A stretch of 64,000 nucleotides of DNA from Bacteroidota bacterium (GCA_024642665.1 JAHEAR010000001.1:28664-92663), one strand, 5' to 3'. Positions 37,521 through 45,974 are shown, counted from the first letter of the stretch. Notes: generated from the sequence alone by a model not told the origin. Program-made: numbers and translations.

Positions 37521-38018
37521 CTACTGAGGGATAGATTCACTTTTAAGCAACTGGATCTGAATCGCATTATCGCCATACGTGGCTGTACCTACCCATACAA
37601 TCACTTTATCCGTGGCCATCACCTTCCATTCACTCATTTTGTAATTTTGAGTATCCGGCCTTAAAAAAAGAGTCTGGGTATTATGCTCATAGGACCATTG
37701 TCCGGTATGCGTTTGATCCTTAGCTCTGCCGGCCATATAGGTACCGTCCTTCATCAGATGGATCCAGTCATTCTTCCGGGGTGCCTTTTCATCTTCACTT
37801 GCTCCAACGACTGCATTAAATATCAATATCTTGTCCGTCAAAAAATTATAATCATGTCCCTCGGCAACCGATCGGCTATCTTGTTGTTTTTCAGCAGTTT
37901 GGACGGTCTCGGCCGGAGCCGGAGAATCAGTAGCGGGCGTAGTTTCAGCATGGTCTTGTTTGCATCCTGCGTACACAAACATCAACGCAATGGAACAAAT
38001 CACATAAATTGCTTTCAT
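37521..38018 (-). CDS. Hypothetical lipoprotein
   Basis: A 165-residue lipoprotein (signal MKAIYVICSIALMFVYAGC, lipobox cysteine at residue 19) with a low-complexity Ala/Glu/Pro/Thr linker of about 30 residues, then a beta-rich domain (WIHLMKDGTYMAGRAKDQTHTGQW, read in parts, and TQTLFLRPD). The TGxW-type pattern resembles lipocalin-like or DUF4488-type domains. No function is assigned. A promoter-like element lies upstream. Confidence 0.6.
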   Translation of the reverse strand: MKAIYVICSIALMFVYAGCKQDHAETTPATDSPAPAETVQTAEKQQDSRSVAEGHDYNFLTDKILIFNAVVGASEDEKAPRKNDWIHLMKDGTYMAGRAKDQTHTGQWSYEHNTQTLFLRPDTQNYKMSEWKVMATDKVIVWVGTATYGDNAIQIQLLKSESIPQ

Positions 38019-38035
38019 AAAAAATATTTTGGCTG

Positions 38036-38063
38036 CAAAAATAAATATCTAATCCCATACAAA
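38036..38063 (-). promoter_or_regulatory. Promoter-like element for the 165-residue lipoprotein
   Basis: On the minus strand TTTG precedes TATTTTTG by 16 bases. The -7 element is a full match, while the spacing is shorter than the usual ~19. The -7 element is 18 bases upstream of the start. Confidence 0.4.
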
Positions 38064-38104
38064 TACATCATTTTGTTAATAATTATCCTCGTTTCTATTC
38101 CAGC

Positions 38105-39442
38105 ATGACAAAACCGGTAGCAAACGCATTACCAAATACTGTTCGACAATTCCTGACAAAAAATGGAATTACGGAAGAAACCCGACTACTGGTCGGCGTC
38201 AGCGGTGGTATGGATAGCATGGTATTGATTAACATTTTGTATGCATTGGAGTATAATATTTCGGTTAGCCATATCAACTTCAACTTGCGTGCAGAGGAAT
38301 CCGATATGGATGCAGCCTTTGTAAAAGATTGGTGCAGTCAAAGGAGTATTCCATTTCTTATTTTAAATAAAATCACCAAAACCGTCGAAGCTGAGCTTCA
38401 CATTAATACACAAACAGCCGCTCGAAAGATTCGGTATGACTGGTGGGATAAATTAGTTTCAAAACACCAATTTGATTTTGTGTGTACTGCACATCACCTG
38501 GATGATTCCATTGAAACGCTATTGCTCAATCTTTTTCGGGGATCCGGCATGAAGGGATTAAGAGGGATTCCAAAAAAAAGAGATCATTATTTAAGACCAT
38601 TATTAGCATGCCCAAAATCTGACATCGAAGCGTATGCCAATCAGTATGAGATTCCATTCAGAATCGATTCGTCCAACCTGACAGATGCTTACAGGAGAAA
38701 TCGAATTCGGCACCACATCATACCTTTGCTGGAAGAAATCTATCCCAACTTGCACACCAGCATGAGCACCACCATTACCCGATTAAATACGGAATGGGAA
38801 ACCATGGATTTTATGTATTCGCAGTGGGTCACAAATCATGTACAGTCGGTCGAACAGGGAGTGATGATCAATACAAAACAGGATACCTCTGCTTTCGTTT
38901 TGAGATGGTTGGAAGAACAAGGATTCCCATGGCCACTGGCCGCTGATTTTGTTTTATCTCCGAATCAGCATACCGGTCATTTTCTTGCATATGATCAGCA
39001 ACGATTATCCAGAACTGACTTTGGATATTTTTTGGAAGACTTTAAAACACCTGTTCAAATCGCCATCCCTCACACGGGAAAATATAGCTTTGAAGAATTT
39101 GAATTTACAGTGGAGGAAATAAAAGATACATCTGAGATGCACTTTGATGATCCATGGACTGTATATGTATCTCCATCCGCACTGCAATGGCCATTGATGA
39201 TCAGAAGTGTGCAGCCCGGAGATGTTTTTCAGCCTTTTGGCATGGAAGGGAAACACAAAAAAATTCAGGATCTGATGGTCGACCTCAAACTTGAGATGTT
39301 TGAAAAGAATCGATTGCTTTTATTGGAAAATAATGAGCACATCGTTTGGGTGATTGGCAAACGGCTTGATGAAAGAGCAAGGGTACTGGCTGATGATCAT
39401 CCCATCACCCGCCTAAAATTTGAGTTAAAGTCAATGGTTTAA
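38105..39442 (+). CDS. tilS: tRNA(Ile)-lysidine synthase
   Basis: A 445-residue TilS. It converts C34 of the AUA-reading tRNA-Ile to lysidine. The PP-loop is VGVSGGMDSMVLIN near residue 31. The second motif is CTAHHLDDSIETLLLNLFRGSG, with GLRGIP following, and the C-terminal domain has MIRSVQPGDVFQPFGM and KKIQDLMVDLKL. The stop overlaps tail-to-tail (4 bases) with the stop of the HD-Pycsar-like gene. Confidence 0.95.
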   Translation: MTKPVANALPNTVRQFLTKNGITEETRLLVGVSGGMDSMVLINILYALEYNISVSHINFNLRAEESDMDAAFVKDWCSQRSIPFLILNKITKTVEAELHINTQTAARKIRYDWWDKLVSKHQFDFVCTAHHLDDSIETLLLNLFRGSGMKGLRGIPKKRDHYLRPLLACPKSDIEAYANQYEIPFRIDSSNLTDAYRRNRIRHHIIPLLEEIYPNLHTSMSTTITRLNTEWETMDFMYSQWVTNHVQSVEQGVMINTKQDTSAFVLRWLEEQGFPWPLAADFVLSPNQHTGHFLAYDQQRLSRTDFGYFLEDFKTPVQIAIPHTGKYSFEEFEFTVEEIKDTSEMHFDDPWTVYVSPSALQWPLMIRSVQPGDVFQPFGMEGKHKKIQDLMVDLKLEMFEKNRLLLLENNEHIVWVIGKRLDERARVLADDHPITRLKFELKSMV

Positions 39443-40605
39443 GAAAAAACAAAAACAACCATAAAGGCAGTGACGGTCACAATGATGCCATACATAAAAA
39501 TGGTGTAGCATTTACGCAGATAGGAATATTTTGCGCCCAGGGTTTTACCCAGAAAAAACAAATCGCGCATAATCGTGGTATCAAGAATGGAATCATCTGC
39601 GATGGTCGCATCCATTCCTTCTCTGTATTCCTGGAAACTCATCCGATAAAAATTTCCAAAAAAGAACAGGTTTGACTTTTTCTGCAAAATACTCTCCATA
39701 CTACTATAGCCTTTCATTGGAATTGGCTTAGTCGCCAGGGTGGCGAAAATCATAGATACAAGACATACGATCAGAAGGAGTATCGTTGGAATTAAAAGCA
39801 TTCGATTGCTCGTTATTTCTTTGCCTAATAAGGGCAATGCAAATGTGATGATCAGGGCGTTGACAGAAAGCATGATATTTGCTTTATTGTCTGCAATTGA
39901 GCTCAGATCAATATGATTTCTAAGGGCTGTTTTAAATTGGGTCTGAGCAGAGCGGCTGGTACCGATGGTATAATTTCCTTCCGCAGCTTCTGATTTTCGC
40001 TCTTCCAGTCTCTCGACTTCCTCTTCCAACAATCGTTTATTTTCAAGTTTGGGTTTATCATATTTGGCTTTCCCAATATCAGAATAATATCGATGTTCAT
40101 TTAAAAACTTCAGATTCGCCAATGTCCATTCGGAGCTGCTATAGTTCGCTTGCTGCAGCGCATTTAATTCTTTACGGAGTGTATTAGTGACAATGCTAAA
40201 CTGTGGCTTTCCCAATGAACTTGTATCTGCATCTTTGATGAGCTTTTCCAAATGATTTTTGGGCTCAGTTTCAATTCTGGTAGCCAGTATTAAACCGGTA
40301 ATGGTCTCAATTTTTTCTTCGGGATAGCCTTTTTCAGATAAAAATGATTTTGCCAGTTGCGCTCCAACCTCTTCATGCCCCGTAAAAGTTTCAGAGAATC
40401 CGGCATCATGAAATAAAGTAGCCAGATTTAACATTTCCAACTCTTCGTTACTCACGTGAGCCAATCTGGCAAGATAATTTACCTCATCACGAACATGGCA
40501 GGTATGTTCCCAATTATGGTACAAATAAATGTTGGAAGGTATCTTCTCGTCGAAAATATGCCGCACATATGCTTCGGCTTCTATGACAATATCAGAATGA
40601 TTCAC
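39439..40605 (-). CDS. HD phosphohydrolase fused to Pycsar-effector-like membrane domain (DUF5706)
   Basis: A 388-residue fusion. Residues ~25-135 are an HD domain with intact metal ligands: H30 (YHNWEH), H66-D67 (LFHDAG), D125/D127 (IKDADTSS). A charged coil follows (about 185-210). Residues ~222-388 match the PycTM-type domain: RNHIDLSSIADNKANIMLSVNA leading into two transmembrane helices (~246-292), then FFGNFYRMSFQEY and a last helix. In Pycsar defence, PycTM domains sense cUMP/cCMP and damage the membrane, while HD domains hydrolyse nucleotides. No cyclase is encoded nearby. Role is inferred. Confidence 0.8.
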   Translation of the reverse strand: MNHSDIVIEAEAYVRHIFDEKIPSNIYLYHNWEHTCHVRDEVNYLARLAHVSNEELEMLNLATLFHDAGFSETFTGHEEVGAQLAKSFLSEKGYPEEKIETITGLILATRIETEPKNHLEKLIKDADTSSLGKPQFSIVTNTLRKELNALQQANYSSSEWTLANLKFLNEHRYYSDIGKAKYDKPKLENKRLLEEEVERLEERKSEAAEGNYTIGTSRSAQTQFKTALRNHIDLSSIADNKANIMLSVNALIITFALPLLGKEITSNRMLLIPTILLLIVCLVSMIFATLATKPIPMKGYSSMESILQKKSNLFFFGNFYRMSFQEYREGMDATIADDSILDTTIMRDLFFLGKTLGAKYSYLRKCYTIFMYGIIVTVTAFMVVFVFS

Positions 40606-40840
40606 ATTGATCCTATGCTAAAATTATACCGATTTGTATAAATGATTGAAAATGAACGCAATTGTAGCGTTTATGAAGGTTAGGAGGTGAAAGAAAGGGT
40701 AAGTAGTGAATGGTGAGTGTCGGAATGTAGATCAGATCTACTCGGATCGTATGACTTAATGAATCTCGCGTCTCGCGTCCAAAAGCCTCAGGTCTATTTA
40801 CATGCACACAGCCCTACGCTCTGCGCCCTGCGCCCGTTGC
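40606..40840. other. Intergenic region with palindrome and GCG-rich degenerate repeats
   Basis: Holds a palindrome at 40727-40741, the doublet CTCGCGTCTCGCGTC near 40764-40779, and GCGCCCTGCGCCC words at 40819-40836 just before the protease stop. No gene seen. Confidence 0.5.
40727..40741. repeat. Perfect palindrome GTAGATC-A-GATCTAC
   Basis: Seven-base arms around a single central A. It lies 122 bases upstream of the HD-Pycsar-like start and 100 bases beyond the protease stop. It could be an operator or a cloverless hairpin at the 3' end of the protease transcript. Confidence 0.35.
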
Positions 40841-42667
40841 TTACAGCCCCGGATCCGAAGTCCCATTGACATCCCCAATTTTTATGCCCATCATCTCAAG
40901 ATTGCCCGGATCACCGCCGAATTCAGCATCAATGACGATTTGTGGTGGGTCAAAACGCCAGGAAGGAGAAGAAGGCAACGTCGTTATTTTCCCTAATAAT
41001 AATCGAAGGATGACCACGATATCCCCAACGGTCAGATCATCATTATTGGTGGCATCAGCAGCAATATATTGCCAGCCAAAATCAAAGGTATCCTTCCCTA
41101 AGAGATGCTTTTGAATCGCTACCAGATCCAGCGCATTCAATCCGTTGGAAGGATTATCCGTTTTCTCGGAGGTAATGGTATAAGTTCCGTTCCTGCTCAC
41201 ATCAGCCAGCTCAAAAACACCATCATCCGCAGTCGTCATTTCCAGTTCCAGAGAGCCTGTGATTTTAACAATGGCATTTTTCACCGGCTGACCCTTGGGA
41301 TTGCGAATTACACCACGTATAGTCATTGTTTCACCCGAAGCTATATTGGGCAAGTTCTGAAGCTGCATTAATCCTGTTTGGTCCGGATCTAACCAATCAC
41401 CTAGTCTTTCCTGAGCAGTGGAACCGAGACTCCATGATTTAGAAAACCGTCCAATAAACGTGTTGTTGATACTTTCACAGCCGGACGTCCCTCCATGCAG
41501 TTGGCCAACCAGCAAACCATTTTCATTAAATAGCGGTCCACCGGAAGAACCGGGTTGATGACCACCTTCAGTAAATTTCAATCTGAAATGATGAAAACCG
41601 GGAGTTGAATACCCCTCGGACCAACCTATTTCATTTGGATGTATCGTAGCCTGATTGATGCAAGTGGAAATCTTCCGGATATCGGCATTCGGATGATGAA
41701 TCAGATAACTGGTATCCGGCTTGGCATCTGCGTCCCGATCCCATCCGGCAAAAGTGACATTTTGATTGACTGGAATCTGATCATCTAACAGAACCAAAAG
41801 GAAATCTGATGCCTGACCCGACGATATCAATGTACAGCCTGTCAGCGAGAAATAAGACGGCTCATTATCCGGATTCTCGCAGGTGGTGGATTTATATTGT
41901 AAATCAAAGCGCCACATATCATAGATAGGCGTATAATCAAATTGACAATGGTAAGCCGTCAACAAATAGGGCGTCTTATCATTTCGAGTAGTATTGATAA
42001 AAGATCCCGTACACCAACCGATTCCTTCTTCCATCACCATTCTCATTCGAACTGCACTATTCGAAATTAATTCAAGGATTGAATCCTGCTTGCAAGCTGC
42101 ATTCGGATGACAAGCCATCGCCGTACCAAAACCTATTCCACGCGTTCGTTGTGATAATACATTTTGATAATAAATATTTTCAATTGAAAAAGTACTCCTA
42201 TAAGACGGACCATCAATACATTTCCAAATCAGCAAAGTTTTAGCCGGATCAAACGCAGGTGTTAATACACGTTGCTTAGACAGCCCGGTTAAATCAAATA
42301 TGATTTCACCACGTTCTGTATCGAGAAGATAAATTTGTTCACCGGAGCTTATGTTGATTTGATCAATCAGCAGTTCAATAATGGATTCAGCAGGAAGATC
42401 AATTTTGTAAGCGGACCTTGAGGCTTCAGTTTGTGCAAGAGATTTGGAATGGATATTCACCTGGATCGAAGGAATTTCCAAATTACCATCATTTGCTTCA
42501 TGCCAGCCCTTTTCAGCATTTTCATCCCAGCTTACTGAAATCACTGCTCTACTATCCTGTACCTGTCGCGCGATACTTACACTAGCAGGTAACTGTGACA
42601 GTACATACGTGTTAGAGAAGAGAAGAAAACAGCTAAAGAAAAAAAGTACACGAAAAAAGGAACGCAT
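40841..42667 (-). CDS. Trypsin-like serine protease with carboxypeptidase-regulatory and dockerin-like domains
   Basis: I start at the ATG at 42667 (608 residues); the frame is open to a TTG at 42703. Signal peptide FFRVLFFFSCFLLFSNTYVLS. The catalytic domain is of the lysyl-endopeptidase type: GWCTGSFINTTRN, histidine in LTAYHC, an Asp in DFLLVLLDD, serine in PGSSGGPLF. A carboxypeptidase-regulatory-like domain follows (GVIRNPKGQPVKNAIVKI), then a dockerin type I-like pair of calcium-binding helices (NALDLVAIQKHLLG and DLTVGDIVVILRLLLG). No T9SS tail is evident, so the dockerin-like end may anchor it. Confidence 0.85.
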   Translation of the reverse strand: MRSFFRVLFFFSCFLLFSNTYVLSQLPASVSIARQVQDSRAVISVSWDENAEKGWHEANDGNLEIPSIQVNIHSKSLAQTEASRSAYKIDLPAESIIELLIDQINISSGEQIYLLDTERGEIIFDLTGLSKQRVLTPAFDPAKTLLIWKCIDGPSYRSTFSIENIYYQNVLSQRTRGIGFGTAMACHPNAACKQDSILELISNSAVRMRMVMEEGIGWCTGSFINTTRNDKTPYLLTAYHCQFDYTPIYDMWRFDLQYKSTTCENPDNEPSYFSLTGCTLISSGQASDFLLVLLDDQIPVNQNVTFAGWDRDADAKPDTSYLIHHPNADIRKISTCINQATIHPNEIGWSEGYSTPGFHHFRLKFTEGGHQPGSSGGPLFNENGLLVGQLHGGTSGCESINNTFIGRFSKSWSLGSTAQERLGDWLDPDQTGLMQLQNLPNIASGETMTIRGVIRNPKGQPVKNAIVKITGSLELEMTTADDGVFELADVSRNGTYTITSEKTDNPSNGLNALDLVAIQKHLLGKDTFDFGWQYIAADATNNDDLTVGDIVVILRLLLGKITTLPSSPSWRFDPPQIVIDAEFGGDPGNLEMMGIKIGDVNGTSDPGL

Positions 42668-42700
42668 AAGCGTGAAAAAGAGATTTGGTGATATAAAAAG

Positions 42701-42708
42701 CAAAAATA
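42701..42708 (-). promoter_or_regulatory. -7 element (TATTTTTG) for the trypsin-like protease
   Basis: A full TAnnTTTG match on the minus strand, 34 bases before the ATG at 42667. It overlaps the alternative TTG start and so supports the shorter gene. Confidence 0.45.
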
Positions 42709-42735
42709 CAAGGTTATCTCATACTTCTATGGACA

Positions 42736-43161
42736 TCACTTTGCAAATAATAAGCCAATATCCCTGAAAGCCTTAAATTCCAGTGCATTACCGCATGGGT
42801 CACGAAAAAACATGGTAGCCTGCTCACCATTTTGCCCTTTAAAACGGATATAGGGCTCAATATCAAAGGGAATACCTGCTTTTTTGATTTTTTCGGCCAA
42901 CTTCTCCCATTCTTCCCATGGTAATACAACCCCAAAATGTGGAATTGGGACATCATGCCCATCTACCGGATTTGAATGAGATGAAAGCTCACTTTTTGCT
43001 TGATAATGGATGACCAATTGATGCCCATAGAGATTATAGTCCGTCCAATGCGTATCACTACGACCTTCAGGGCATTCGAGCACATGGCTGTAAAAATGAC
43101 GTGCAGTTTCAAGATTATCTACCGGAATAGCCAGATGAAAAGGGGCGAGAAATGAAGACAT
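42736..43161 (-). CDS. VOC family (glyoxalase/dioxygenase fold) protein
   Basis: A 141-residue single-subunit VOC protein. Metal-site candidates: [17 protein letters not shown] (His), a central HQLVIHYQ and PHFGVVL, and the C-terminal glutamate in [12 protein letters not shown]. The layout resembles extradiol-dioxygenase-like and fosfomycin-resistance-like VOC proteins. The substrate is unknown. It sits 13 bases downstream of the Mrr-like gene and may share its transcript. Confidence 0.85.
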   Translation of the reverse strand: MSSFLAPFHLAIPVDNLETARHFYSHVLECPEGRSDTHWTDYNLYGHQLVIHYQAKSELSSHSNPVDGHDVPIPHFGVVLPWEEWEKLAEKIKKAGIPFDIEPYIRFKGQNGEQATMFFRDPCGNALEFKAFRDIGLLFAK

Positions 43162-43174
43162 TTTATGGATAAAA

Positions 43175-44248
43175 TTATTTAGTGATGGAATGTTTGGATT
43201 GTACTCTGCTAACTAAAAAAGGAATAATGACACCTCCCAGCTTTCTTACGAGTTTGTCAAGCCAGGAAATTTTAGCTGCCCCAGCAACGATTCTTGAGGA
43301 AAAAAAATAATACAGGGAAATAAATTGTCTTCCTGTAAATGTCTTTGCCAGCACATGATCTCGGTATCGTGTCATGACTTCATATTCCGGGCTATACGTG
43401 GAATAGCAATAGGTCACCACAAAACACGCTTGTCCCTTCAACCTTGCATTGAGATGATAAGTCACCGGTGGCTCCTGACGCTCATGACAGGTCAATACAA
43501 TTCGCCCGCCGGAAGGTCGCTCACCAAGTCTGACGGCGCTAAAAAGTGCATTTGTTCGAATAGAGGCTCCTCCATAAAGCATGCCGGCTATAAATTCACC
43601 CTTGCCCCAGTGATCGGCCATAATTTGATTTTTTCTTGGGTCTATCAACGCCGGAAGATCCAGATGCAGATAGATATTCCTCTCAGTCGGATTGGATAGT
43701 GTGATACCGAGATTATACCATTCTGTTCCGACACCTTCTGTGGCCTCCCATTTGACTTTCATCCTGAGATACGGCTCTATTTCCTCTGGAATAATTGGAC
43801 CGGGTTGCGCTTTAATTTCTTCCATAGGATCCTTTCCTTCATAAAACAAGGCACTAAGGGCAGTATACAAGGCATCCCAATCCCACAGCTCAATTCCGGT
43901 TTCATCCGCAAGGCTTCTGCCCTCTTCAGTAAATCCGACATTCGTAATCACCCAAAAATACTGGGCCTCAAGCTCGTCCATCACCTCCCCTGCCTTCTCG
44001 ATGATTTCCGAATCTACGGGCTGATCGTTATTTTTATGGACCGGATAGATCAGATGTACCTTTCCTCTTTTTTCTGCCGTTATAATCTCTGCATATGCCG
44101 GCGAAGCTTGGGCGGGTAAAATTTTAAATCCATCCTCTTGAAACAGGTAGGAGATAAAATCCTTAAAAACCAGTGGATTCAGGGCTTTGAAGTGAAAAGG
44201 AATCGATTCCTTCAGGAAATATCGTATATCTACCTCTTTAAAGTCCAT
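43175..44248 (-). CDS. Protein with degenerate Mrr/restriction-endonuclease-like domain
   Basis: I prefer the ATG at 44248 ([12 protein letters not shown], 357 residues); the longer frame would abut the divergent ATG at 44303. Residues ~20-150 resemble a PD-(D/E)XK Mrr-type fold: [18 protein letters not shown], then [12 protein letters not shown] where Mrr has QxK, and [27 protein letters not shown]. The usual catalytic Asp and Q/E-x-K are not conserved, so it may be inactive. The C-terminal half is beta-rich ([21 protein letters not shown], read in parts) and unassigned. Confidence 0.55.
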   Translation of the reverse strand: MDFKEVDIRYFLKESIPFHFKALNPLVFKDFISYLFQEDGFKILPAQASPAYAEIITAEKRGKVHLIYPVHKNNDQPVDSEIIEKAGEVMDELEAQYFWVITNVGFTEEGRSLADETGIELWDWDALYTALSALFYEGKDPMEEIKAQPGPIIPEEIEPYLRMKVKWEATEGVGTEWYNLGITLSNPTERNIYLHLDLPALIDPRKNQIMADHWGKGEFIAGMLYGGASIRTNALFSAVRLGERPSGGRIVLTCHERQEPPVTYHLNARLKGQACFVVTYCYSTYSPEYEVMTRYRDHVLAKTFTGRQFISLYYFFSSRIVAGAAKISWLDKLVRKLGGVIIPFLVSRVQSKHSITK

Positions 44249-44302
44249 GTTTGACAGAAAAATAATAATTTCGGCACTCGATAGATAATAAATAATTCCC
44301 AT

Positions 44303-44740
44303 ATGAAAAATAAAAAATATTTAATCGCCTTGTTTTACCTGATTTTATTGGGATTTGCGGTAGTCTCCTGCAATTCGTCAGGTACCACCACCAGTGAAGA
44401 AGGATCAAATACCTCCGCCGCTTCAAATTCCGGGGAAAGAATTCTCGATAAAAAATCATTCGAAGCCGGAATGAAAAAGAGAGATGCGGTTTTGATCGAC
44501 GTTCGGATGCCTCAGGAATTCGAAAGAGGTTCTTTGGAGAATGCCATTAATATTGACTTTTTCGCCCCTACTTTCAAAACGGATCTGCTTGATCTGGATC
44601 GCTCCAAGAAGTACTATCTCTACTGTAAAAACGAAACCCGATCCTATCGCGCCATGACCTTCATGGAGCAAAATGATTTCAAATACGTATACATCCTCAA
44701 AGGTGGTTTTGAAACCTGGGGTACGCCGGAAAGCCAATAA
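44303..44740 (+). CDS. Rhodanese-domain lipoprotein
   Basis: A 145-residue lipoprotein (signal ending LLGFAVVSC, lipobox cysteine at ~residue 24) with a low-complexity Ser/Thr/Glu linker. The rhodanese domain spans ~residues 45-143: AVLIDVRMPQEFERGS, the active-site cysteine in YLYCKNETRSYRA, and ILKGGFETWGTP. It likely handles sulfur or thiol transfer in the periplasm. It is divergent from the Mrr-like gene and is followed 18 bases later by the DUF3052 gene. Confidence 0.87.
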   Translation: MKNKKYLIALFYLILLGFAVVSCNSSGTTTSEEGSNTSAASNSGERILDKKSFEAGMKKRDAVLIDVRMPQEFERGSLENAINIDFFAPTFKTDLLDLDRSKKYYLYCKNETRSYRAMTFMEQNDFKYVYILKGGFETWGTPESQ

Positions 44741-44758
44741 GATCGCTCTGACAACTTT

Positions 44759-45172
44759 ATGAAGCAAGTGGAGAAGTCTTCATCAGGCACCAGAACCCTG
44801 GCCCAAAAGTTAGGAATCAAACCTGACATGAAAACTTTTTTCATCCACCCACCCGATGATTATTTCACCTGGCTTCAGGTGGATCAAACCATTTTCACGT
44901 CAACAGATAGTACACAGTGTCAGTTTGCCCATTTGTTCCTGAACACAACAGATGATCTCGAATTCTGGCTCAATGACCTCCGAAATAAAATTAATCCTGC
45001 CGGAATGATTTGGGTGTCCTGGTATAAAAAGGCATCGGGTATTCCCAGCGAACTGACGGAAGACATCATTCGTGATACGGCGCTTGCCATCGGACTGGTT
45101 GATATCAAAGTTTGCTCAGTAAATGAAGAATGGTCAGGACTTAAACTAGTGATCAGAAAAAACCTCCGATAA
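44759..45172 (+). CDS. DUF3052 family protein
   Basis: A 137-residue cytosolic protein of the DUF3052 type: GTRTLAQKLGIKPDMKTFFIHPP, AHLFLNTTDDLEFWLNDLR, the MIWVSWYKKASGIPSELTEDIIRDTALAIGLVDIKVC block (quoted only as landmarks) and a closing EEWSGLKLVIRK. The function is unknown. It is 18 bases downstream of the rhodanese gene, so the pair is probably cotranscribed. Confidence 0.85.
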   Translation: MKQVEKSSSGTRTLAQKLGIKPDMKTFFIHPPDDYFTWLQVDQTIFTSTDSTQCQFAHLFLNTTDDLEFWLNDLRNKINPAGMIWVSWYKKASGIPSELTEDIIRDTALAIGLVDIKVCSVNEEWSGLKLVIRKNLR

Positions 45173-45189
45173 GGATTATAAAATCCTTT
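45171..45189 (+). terminator. Possible terminator between convergent DUF3052 and SH3 genes
   Basis: AAGGATT and AATCCTT form a 7-bp stem with an ATAA loop overlapping the DUF3052 stop codon, followed by only a short T stretch. Weak. Confidence 0.35.
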
Positions 45190-45216
45190 AGCATTCTCCC
45201 TTATCACAAGTACACA

Positions 45217-45477
45217 CTAATCTATAGAATTCACATACTCAATCGTATGCGAATTGTTTTGATGAATGTGTAAGTCAAAGGGTGGACGTGATTCCAACTC
45301 TATTGTTTTTACCCACCCTATACAATGCACACCTATTACCCTCACCCAATCCCCCATGGTTTCTAATACGCCCACCCAGTTTCCACGTTCTAAATTCCCA
45401 ACGGGACTGCCCATAACGTCAGGTGAATCATACACCGGTGTGTTGGCATGCTTTACATATAGATGAGAGTGAATCAT
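45217..45477 (-). CDS. Small SH3-domain protein
   Basis: An 86-residue protein consisting of one bacterial SH3-type fold: HLYVKHANTPVYDSPDVMGSPVGNLERG (in parts) and WVGVLETMGDWVRVIGVHCIGWVKTIELE (in parts). No signal peptide is visible, unusual since most bacterial SH3_3 modules act in the envelope. Function is unknown. An inverted repeat lies 20 bases upstream. Confidence 0.65.
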   Translation of the reverse strand: MIHSHLYVKHANTPVYDSPDVMGSPVGNLERGNWVGVLETMGDWVRVIGVHCIGWVKTIELESRPPFDLHIHQNNSHTIEYVNSID

Positions 45478-45496
45478 TTCCCTGTGGTTGGTAAAA

Positions 45497-45515
45497 TATA
45501 ACCATGAAGGTTATA
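45497..45515. promoter_or_regulatory. Perfect 7-bp inverted repeat upstream of the SH3 gene
   Basis: TATAACC and GGTTATA arms with a 5-base ATGAA spacer, 20 bases upstream of the SH3 protein start. It may be an operator. Confidence 0.35.
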
Positions 45516-45845
45516 CTAATATAATGTCTCGATAAGGCCAAATGTTACTCGATTGTGACGAATGGGCTAAAATAAATGACCACCGGGAGAAAGAACCAGG
45601 GTAAAGCGGAAAGTTATCGGCGATAGATGATGGGAGGTCGGAGATAAAAACTATTTGACCTATCTGCAGTCACGACCCTATCTATCGGAACGAGAACTTT
45701 TTTTTGCGATTTCCGCGGGAACCTTTTCATTTAAATGATAGAAAAATATTTTCTCACGAAGGCGCAATTATAAAACTCCTCACTCTCCCATGCTATCGTT
45801 TCGAGTGTGTACATCTGGCATCGCGCGTCGCATAGTCTAAGGTCC

Positions 45846-45898
45846 CCTGAACTACCTCCTTCGTCGGAGTACAGGGTCTTCGCTGCGCTCCGATCAGG
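45846..45898. repeat. Structured repeat-like element
   Basis: Outer arms CCTGA and TCAGG enclose an imperfect hairpin (CCCTG...CTCC / GGAG...CAGGG). The stretch 45877-45890 matches the reverse complement of GAGCGCAGCGAAGA, the core of the GTCATTCTGAGCG repeat at 52.7 kb. Confidence 0.45.
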
Positions 45899-45930
45899 TC
45901 TGTGTATCTCAGATATATTGTATAAAACAA

Positions 45931-45962
45931 AACCGTTGACCTTTAACCGTTGACCTTTAACC
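45931..45962. repeat. 14-bp tandem repeat (2.3 copies)
   Basis: The unit AACCGTTGACCTTT occurs twice in perfect tandem at 45931-45944 and 45945-45958, with AACC continuing, ending 12 bases before the START-domain gene stop. Confidence 0.7.
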
Positions 45963-45974
45963 CCTTTTACAAGC

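Larger units (their letters stand above)
45478..45974. other. Intergenic region, ~500 bases, repeat-rich, no gene
   Basis: No ORF is convincing. It contains the inverted repeat at 45497-45515, GCG-rich degenerate words at 45819-45832, a structured stretch at 45846-45898 and a 14-bp tandem repeat at 45931-45962. Three such repeat types in one gap suggest a preferred site for repeat accumulation. Confidence 0.6.

Noticed and set aside
39439..40605. A complete Pycsar antiphage system
   Set aside because: No nucleotide cyclase or second effector lies within several kb, so only the effector-like fusion can be claimed.
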